A DNA stretch of 42,600 nucleotides, from NCBI GenBank assembly GCA_021805825.1, contig JAJZEC010000033.1, positions 1 to 42,600 of the forward strand, given 5' to 3'. Positions within the stretch are counted from its first letter, which is position 1, and each line of letters opens with the position of its first letter. The DNA comes from Pseudomonadota bacterium (GTDB lineage: Bacteria; Pseudomonadota; Gammaproteobacteria; Burkholderiales; Burkholderiaceae_C). Position numbers and translations under genes: made by a program. This document shows, in pieces, positions 38,720-42,600 of this stretch. The notes under the pieces were generated by a model. The model was not told the DNA's origin and searched no databases. It saw nothing but the letters and a program-made list of their open reading frames with translations.

Positions 38720-38943
38720 GGCTCGGAGGGGCGCGCACGGACATCGGGTCGGCCGCGCCCGACGCGCGTCCGGCAAGCGCCCGCGCTGCAGGCGGGAGCT
38801 TGTCTGGCACGATTACAGCACAGCACCGTGGCCTGCGGCGCGGCGACGGGCTCCCGGGTGCCGATCGGGGGCGAGCCCGGCGCAGCGCGGGCATCCTTTC
38901 GCCGATGCGGCGCCGCCGGCTCCCATCCACGCGCAGGGGATTT

Positions 38944-38949
38944 TAGAAT
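38944..38949 (+). promoter_or_regulatory. -10-like TAGAAT abutting the hrcA start
   Basis: TAGAAT ends 6 bases before the hrcA ATG, so a transcript from it would start at or next to the A of the ATG. The rest of the 236-base nadK-hrcA gap is GC-rich, with no CIRCE (TTAGCACTC/GAGTGCTAA) element seen. Confidence 0.45.
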
Positions 38950-38955
38950 GCACCC

Positions 38956-39975
38956 ATGGATCAGAGAGCCCGCCTCCTGCTGAAAACCCTGATCGAGCGC
39001 TACATCGCCGACGGCCAGCCGGTGGGTTCGCGCACGCTTTCCCGTGCCTCCGGCCTGGAACTGTCGGCGGCGACCATCCGCAACGTGATGGCGGACCTCG
39101 AGGAACTGGGGCTGATCGCCAGCCCGCACACCTCGGCCGGGCGCATCCCGACCCCGCGCGGCTACCGGCTGTTCGTCGACACCATGCTGACCGCGCGGCC
39201 GATCGACGACAGCATGCAGCTCGAGCAGCGCTTCCGCTCCGAACTGTCGGGCATCGAACCGCAGAAGGTGATCACCAACGCTGCGCGCCTGCTGTCGAGC
39301 CTGTCGCATTTTGTCGGCGTCGTGGTCGCCCCGCGGCGCGACGCCGGATTCCTGCACGTGGAGTTCCTGCGACTGTCCGAACAGCGCATCCTGGTCATCC
39401 TGGTCGACTCCGCCGGAGACGTGCAGAACCGCATCATCACGTCCGCCTACCCCTACACGCAGGGCCAGCTGACCGAGGCCGCGAACTACCTCAACGCCCA
39501 TTGCAGCGGCCTGAGTTTCGAGCAGATGGCCGGACAGTTGCGCGGAGAGGTGGAGCATCTGCGCGGCGAGATCGTGTCCCTGATGCAGGCGGCGGTCAGC
39601 GCCGCCACCCAGGCTGCCGCCGAGCAGCAGGAACAACTCGTGATTTCCGGGCAGCAGCAGCTGCTCAAGGTCGACGACCTGTCCGGCAACCTGACCGGGC
39701 TGCGCAGGCTGTTCGACCTGTTCGAGCAGAAGTCCCTGCTGCTCCGACTCCTCGAGAGCTCGGAGCGCTCCACCGGGGTGCATATCTACATCGGCGGCGA
39801 AAGCGAAGCGGTGCCCTTCGAGGAACTGTCGGTGATCACCTCGCCCTACGAAGTCGACGGCCAGGTGGTCGGAACCCTCGGTGTGATCGGCCCGACGCGC
39901 ATGCCCTACGACCGCATGATCCGCATCGTGGACATCACCGCCAAGCTGGTGGGCAACACCCTGAGCCAGCGCTGA
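38956..39975 (+). CDS. hrcA: Heat-inducible transcription repressor HrcA
   Basis: Represses groE/dnaK operons by binding the CIRCE element; its folding depends on GroEL. 339 residues with the N-terminal winged helix ([18 protein letters not shown], then [19 protein letters not shown] and [20 protein letters not shown]), followed by the dimerisation/GAF-like region ([25 protein letters not shown]). Convergent with the pseudopilin gene, whose last 70 bases overlap the hrcA 3' end. No CIRCE is seen upstream, so autoregulation is not supported here. Confidence 0.97.
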   Translation: MDQRARLLLKTLIERYIADGQPVGSRTLSRASGLELSAATIRNVMADLEELGLIASPHTSAGRIPTPRGYRLFVDTMLTARPIDDSMQLEQRFRSELSGIEPQKVITNAARLLSSLSHFVGVVVAPRRDAGFLHVEFLRLSEQRILVILVDSAGDVQNRIITSAYPYTQGQLTEAANYLNAHCSGLSFEQMAGQLRGEVEHLRGEIVSLMQAAVSAATQAAAEQQEQLVISGQQQLLKVDDLSGNLTGLRRLFDLFEQKSLLLRLLESSERSTGVHIYIGGESEAVPFEELSVITSPYEVDGQVVGTLGVIGPTRMPYDRMIRIVDITAKLVGNTLSQR

Positions 39976-40535
39976 GTGCCGCGCGCCATCGGCTGCGGCT
40001 CCTTCGATACTTGGCATCCCGAGGCCACCGGCAACGCGCGCTGGCGCAGCGTTCCGCCCGCGCCGAGAACCAGTTCACGCCCCGCCCCGCCGCGCAGCGG
40101 GCAGATGTGCCAGCTTCCCATCAGCAGTGCGCCGCCCGCGCGCCGCGGCCAACCGCCGGCGGTGAAGCCGACCCCTTCGCGCAGCGCGTCGTCGGCATCG
40201 ATGCGCAGCCCCGGCCATGCACCCTGCACCAGCAGCAGGCGCCGGCCTGCGGCGCCCCGCGCATCCTCCGCCAGCACCACCCAGCCCTGCTCCCAGCGGG
40301 CGCCGGCCGCGCAGGCCTGCCGGCCCGGGCACACCCAGGCCGCCCCAGCGCCGTGCAGCGCGTGCATGCGCGCCAGTTGCAGCGCGTCGCGCAGCGCCTG
40401 GGTGGCCGCGCGCACCCGGTGCCGCTGCAGCGCCTGCCTGGACGCCGGAAGAGCCAGCGTCAGGCAGACCGCGACCAGCGCCAGCCCGACCAGGGATTCG
40501 ACCAGGGTGGCTCCTCGGCGCCCGTGCCAGCACAT
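39906..40535 (-). CDS. GspH/FimT-type pseudopilin
   Basis: 209-residue prepilin-like protein. The class III leader MCWHGRRG is followed by [19 protein letters not shown], with cleavage expected after Gly8 and the conserved Glu at +5; then the GspH/FimT alpha-beta region ([17 protein letters not shown]). Such proteins are processed by PilD-type peptidase and act as minor pilins in type IV pili or type II secretion. No pilus genes are nearby. The start at 40535 is chosen for the short leader; upstream in-frame residues are not leader-like. The last 23 codons overlap hrcA antisense, and the true domain seems to end near CQVS, so the tail may be fortuitous. Confidence 0.72.
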   Translation of the reverse strand: MCWHGRRGATLVESLVGLALVAVCLTLALPASRQALQRHRVRAATQALRDALQLARMHALHGAGAAWVCPGRQACAAGARWEQGWVVLAEDARGAAGRRLLLVQGAWPGLRIDADDALREGVGFTAGGWPRRAGGALLMGSWHICPLRGGAGRELVLGAGGTLRQRALPVASGCQVSKEPQPMARGTQRWLRVLPTSLAVMSTMRIMRS

Positions 40536-40601
40536 CGGCGCAGTATGCCCGCGCGTCGCCGCCCCGGCGCCGACGCCAGGTGAAGCCCCGGACACCAACG
40601 C

Positions 40602-40607
40602 TAGAAT
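40602..40607 (+). promoter_or_regulatory. Possible -10 for the CAT-anticodon tRNA
   Basis: TAGAAT 30 bases before the tRNA 5' end, in CGCTAGAATCCGC. A partial -35 (GTGAAG) lies 16 bases upstream. The placement is typical for a tRNA gene promoter. Confidence 0.5.
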
Positions 40608-40636
40608 CCGCCGCTTGCCGGACGCGCCAGCCCGCC

Positions 40637-40712
40637 GGGCCCTTAGCTCAATGGTCAGAGCAGCGGACTCATAATCCGTTGGTTGCGGGTTCGAGCCCCG
40701 CAGGGCCCACCA
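40637..40712 (+). tRNA. tRNA-Ile2 (anticodon CAT, probable lysidine substrate)
   Basis: 76-base cloverleaf including encoded CCA: acceptor GGGCCCT / AGGGCCC, anticodon stem GCGGA / TCCGT with loop CTCATAA (anticodon CAT), T-arm GCGGGTTCGAGCCCCGC. The sequence (CTTAGCTCA, CTCATAA, TTGGT) matches the E. coli tRNA-Ile2 pattern better than elongator tRNA-Met, so lysidine modification by TilS and decoding of AUA are expected. Accessory DNA begins right after the CCA, so its 3' end may be an attachment site. Confidence 0.92.
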
Positions 40713-40907
40713 GTAAAAACAAAGACTTATGCGATTTCACCCCTAAGCCGTTGTGCTTTCTGGCGCCCTCGCGTCGCTCATGTAGGCACTGTGTAGGTTT
40801 TGCTTAGGAATGCCCACAGGCCTCTACGTGACAGGTGCATAGGCCCTTGTTACGCTCAAGCGGGAGGCGATGGGCAACGTCCCGCGTCTCGCTACACAGG
40901 GGGAACC
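40713..40907. other. Non-coding junction after the tRNA, with short repeats
   Basis: 195 bases without a credible gene. It contains the direct repeat TGTAGG (40781-40786 and 40792-40797, 11-base period) and an inverted repeat CCTAAGC / GCTTAGG (40742-40748, 40802-40808). These could be recombinase arm sites at an attachment region. Confidence 0.45.
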
Positions 40908-41369
40908 ATGCTCAAGCGATTGGGGCGGGTTGTCTGGTGGCTTGGAACGTTACTGCTCCTCGTGGCGGGGCTTCTCCTGGCACGCTCCGCACTGCTTGCA
41001 GGCCAAACGGCCGGCGCGTCAACGCTGAGGGCCGAACAAGCCAGCATTCAGAGCAGGGAAGCGGCAATCGCAAAGCGTTATGCCGCTGCTTCTGCCGGAC
41101 CGGCAACGTCACCCGCCAATGTGTTCGCGCTGATTGCAGCGGATGACGACGGCTCCTTGCACAACGCTCCGGTGGACATACAGCGAACCTACACCAAGCT
41201 CCAAGCCAGGGACGGCGCCATATCCGCACAACTAAGTGCCATGGGGCGAGCCGATAACGGGTCCGAGACATTGCTCCTACTTGGAAGTGTGCCGGCAGCG
41301 GCCGGCCTCGCCGCTTGGGCCATCAGCTACATCCTAGGTGGCAGCTTCTGGCGTCCGCCAAGGGGATAG
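40908..41369 (+). CDS. Two-TM membrane protein of unknown function
   Basis: 153 residues starting MLKRLGRVVWWLGTLLLL after a strong purine-rich site (GGGGGAA). An N-terminal TM helix (about residues 7-33) is followed by about 90 mostly polar residues with helical, Ala/Gln-rich sequence (TLRAEQASIQSREAAIAKRYA), then a C-terminal TM helix (about 122-145, ETLLLLGSVPAAAGLAAWAISYILG) and the tail GGSFWRPPRG. With positive residues at both ends, the middle part is probably periplasmic. No known domain is recognised. It is the only rightward gene in the accessory tail. Confidence 0.7.
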   Translation: MLKRLGRVVWWLGTLLLLVAGLLLARSALLAGQTAGASTLRAEQASIQSREAAIAKRYAAASAGPATSPANVFALIAADDDGSLHNAPVDIQRTYTKLQARDGAISAQLSAMGRADNGSETLLLLGSVPAAAGLAAWAISYILGGSFWRPPRG

Positions 41370-41422
41370 TGCCGCGGCGACGATGCACGATACCCGCGGC
41401 TCGGCGCAAGGCTGGATAGGAC

Positions 41423-41650
41423 TCATAGCCTCTTGAGCGCATCGCGCTGCTCCCGCAGTAGCTCATGAAGGGCGCGCATCAGGTCGCGGCTGCGCGCGTC
41501 GAACATCCCATGCTTGCGGCTATTCGCTGCTGCGGCTGCCTTGCCTCGCTCCGTCCGCGGCCCGGTTGATTGCTCCCACGGTTTCCACCGCTGGATTGCC
41601 TCGCGCTGGCGCTGCCGTCGCTCCGGGGACCATCCGTTGCTGCTGCTCAT
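41423..41650 (-). CDS. Small STGPRT-motif protein of mobile elements
   Basis: 75 highly charged residues, starting MSSSNGWSPERRQRQREAIQRWKPW, then STGPRTERGKAAAAANSRKHG and a helical C-terminus. Short proteins with the RWKPWEQSTGPRT-like pattern recur in prophages and genomic islands of betaproteobacteria, from general recollection; their role is unknown. Basic character suggests nucleic-acid binding. It overlaps the preceding 222-residue gene by 131 bases in another frame. Confidence 0.65.
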   Translation of the reverse strand: MSSSNGWSPERRQRQREAIQRWKPWEQSTGPRTERGKAAAAANSRKHGMFDARSRDLMRALHELLREQRDALKRL

Positions 41651-42188
41651 GGGTCGCGTCCTCCAATAGTTCGTTTGCTGGCTTCGGACTTTCTCCCGCG
41701 TGCGCGTGGGGCGGCGGTGAACTGTTATTGACCTGTTGTTGCTGTGCGATGTTGGCCTGTTTCACGAATGCCACGGCGCGCGGCTGCTTGGCCTCTACCA
41801 GCGTCTGCAGGGTTGCACGGCACTGTGCCTGCGCCTTCAGCGCCATCGCCATATTGGCCTGAAACGGCGCGATGTTCTCGCAGCCCATCCCCCGATGCAG
41901 CAGGCGCGTAAACAGGGCCTCCAGGGCCTTGGCCTGCGCGTACAGCATGGCCTCGACAGGTGCCAGGTCGCCGGCCTTTATCGCCTCCAACTGCCGCATG
42001 GTTCCGGCCAGCAGTTCCACGTCGTCAACCTCGCCAAACAACGTCCCGGCGGCGGCCTTGGTCGCTACCAGTCCCATAACGGTAGGCCGATTCAGGATTT
42101 GATGCGCGGTCAGTCTCTCGCGCTCCGGCTCATTGGTCGGCGGCGTGCCTGCTGCTGTTTTCGTTCCCTTGCTCTTGCTAGCTGGCAT
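41520..42188 (-). CDS. Phage/island protein of unknown function
   Basis: 222 residues, start ATG at 42188 with GGAGG 8 bases upstream. A structured helical part (about residues 25-140: LTAHQILNRPTVMGLVATKAA, LYAQAKALEALFTRLLHRGM, FQANMAMALKAQAQCRATLQTLVEAKQ) is followed by a polar Gln/Pro-rich tail. No catalytic motif is recognised. The combination with the next small gene is seen in other mobile elements, by recollection. It overlaps the upstream nuclease-like gene by 11 bases. Confidence 0.65.
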   Translation of the reverse strand: MPASKSKGTKTAAGTPPTNEPERERLTAHQILNRPTVMGLVATKAAAGTLFGEVDDVELLAGTMRQLEAIKAGDLAPVEAMLYAQAKALEALFTRLLHRGMGCENIAPFQANMAMALKAQAQCRATLQTLVEAKQPRAVAFVKQANIAQQQQVNNSSPPPHAHAGESPKPANELLEDATHEQQQRMVPGATAAPARGNPAVETVGAINRAADGARQGSRSSE

Positions 42189-42480
42189 GTTCAGTGCCTC
42201 CGGTCGGGTTGATAAGGCTTGAGCGCATCAACTGCGCGGCGGCCTCCAGTCGAAGGGTCGCAGTTTCGCGGCCCGGTTCGAACACGGTCGGCGCCAATTC
42301 GGCCGCGTCCACGATTGCTAGCCAAGGCTGGCGCGATTGCCGGTAGAACAGCACCGGCTTGCGCGCCGTGGCCCTGGCCTGGCGCATGGCCTGCGCCCAC
42401 CACGCGGCAAGCTCCAGGCGCTCGCACCGCTTGCACTCGATGGCCCAGCCGGGCACGTCCAGCCCATCGGCGCCTGTCAC
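42178..42480 (-). CDS. PDDEXK-type nuclease-like protein, short
   Basis: 100 residues from a GTG at 42480 (VTGADGLDVPGWAIECKRCER). The segment LDVPGWAIECKR has the Asp-x6-Glu-x-Lys spacing of PDDEXK nucleases, and the later AWWAQAMRQARATARKPVLFYRQSRQPW resembles phage resolvase-like proteins. The usual N-terminal helix is not included if this start is right. The frame is open upstream to the window end, with an alternative GTG at 42501. The GTG at 42480 is preferred because it forms a GTGA overlap with an upstream frame. Confidence 0.55.
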   Translation of the reverse strand: MTGADGLDVPGWAIECKRCERLELAAWWAQAMRQARATARKPVLFYRQSRQPWLAIVDAAELAPTVFEPGRETATLRLEAAAQLMRSSLINPTGGTEHAS

Positions 42481-42600
42481 GAGTCGGCGTAATCCGGCCA
42501 CCCGGAGTCGGCATATATCGGCCAGTGGAGCCGGTGCCGAGAGGGGTCTCGAACGACCCTGTTGAAGGGCCTTATTTTGCCGGGTTTTGGGGTTTGTTCG
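42477..42600 (-). CDS. C-terminus of an upstream element gene (partial)
   Basis: A reverse-strand frame enters from the right edge and ends with TGA at 42477: 40 codons including RPFNRVVRDPSRHRLHWPIY and ending YADSGWPDYADS. Composition is protein-like and the stop overlaps the nuclease GTG as GTGA. Too short to identify; chance openness is possible. Confidence 0.4.
   Translation of the reverse strand, partial: EQTPKPGKIRPFNRVVRDPSRHRLHWPIYADSGWPDYADS

Larger units (their letters stand above)
40713..42600. mobile_element. One end of a putative integrated element beside tRNA-Ile2
   Basis: From the tRNA CCA to the window edge the DNA looks different from the core: base composition is visibly less GC-rich, all genes are short and most are unrecognised. 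Three to four leftward overlapping genes resemble those at the ends of prophages or integrative elements, including a PDDEXK-like nuclease and a short STGPRT-motif protein. tRNA 3' ends are common integration sites. No integrase or second copy of the tRNA 3' end lies in the window, so the element is inferred. Confidence 0.6.

Noticed and set aside
36105-38930. 941-codon reverse ORF spanning recN and part of nadK
   Set aside because: Only the recN part is protein-like. The upstream extension is a frame-shifted shadow of nadK, so it is not a fusion.
38720-38955. Possible CIRCE operator or small gene in the nadK-hrcA gap
   Set aside because: No TTAGCACTC/GAGTGCTAA pair is visible and no ORF there has credible coding character.
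42191-42514. Reverse ORF beginning MPTPGGRITPTRD
   Set aside because: Arg/Gly/Ala-rich frame shadow of the nuclease-like gene; the other frame has the conserved-looking WAIECKR core.
1-42600. CRISPR arrays, insertion sequences, replication origin
   Set aside because: No regularly spaced identical repeats, no transposase or terminal inverted repeats, and no DnaA-box cluster were seen by eye.

Overview
The window is a very GC-rich chromosomal segment from a betaproteobacterium, most likely of the order Burkholderiales. This rests on a complete dcw (division and cell wall) cluster that continues into lpxC, dciA and secA, on the order lolB-ispE-tRNA-Gln-prs-rplY, on the hrcA/nadK/recN neighbourhood, and on a natural MurE-MurF fusion of the kind known from Bordetella and relatives. 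The species cannot be named from sequence alone. The first 40.7 kb are core genome; the last 1.9 kb are accessory DNA.

Region 1 (1-21470) reads leftward from the mra promoter: mraZ, rsmH, ftsL, ftsI, murE-murF (one fused ORF), mraY, murD, ftsW, murG, murC, ddlB, ftsQ, ftsA, ftsZ, lpxC, then secA, which runs off the left edge. dciA lies on the opposite strand between secA and lpxC. Nearly every junction from rsmH to ftsA is a 4-base start/stop overlap or an abutting pair, so the peptidoglycan-precursor enzymes and the divisome proteins look translationally coupled. Four AGTG repeats at 10-bp spacing overlap the -10 of the mra promoter and look like the MraZ operator.

Region 2 (21471-31035) holds the RNase P RNA gene immediately after pyrC, an Atm1-type ABC exporter divergent from a hot-dog acyl-CoA thioesterase, and the leftward series TPR protein-lolB-ispE-tRNA-Gln(TTG)-prs-rplY (outer-membrane lipoprotein insertion, isoprenoid precursor and PRPP synthesis, ribosomal protein L25).

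Region 3 (31036-40535) begins with a rightward group, mutM, a dynamin-like GTPase and mutY, in which the two 8-oxoguanine repair glycosylases flank the GTPase. It is followed by leftward rapZ, recN and nadK, rightward hrcA, and a solitary leftward pseudopilin gene whose end overlaps hrcA.

Region 4 (40637-42600) starts with a tRNA gene with anticodon CAT (probably tRNA-Ile2). Immediately after its CCA the sequence changes to accessory DNA: a two-TM membrane protein of unknown function and a leftward chain of small overlapping genes, including a possible PDDEXK-type nuclease, that looks like one end of a prophage or integrative element. No integrase, IS element or CRISPR array is visible. The most interesting points are the GTPase inside the GO-repair gene group, the MurE-MurF fusion, the rnpB promoter embedded in the pyrC stop codon, and the element end at the tRNA.
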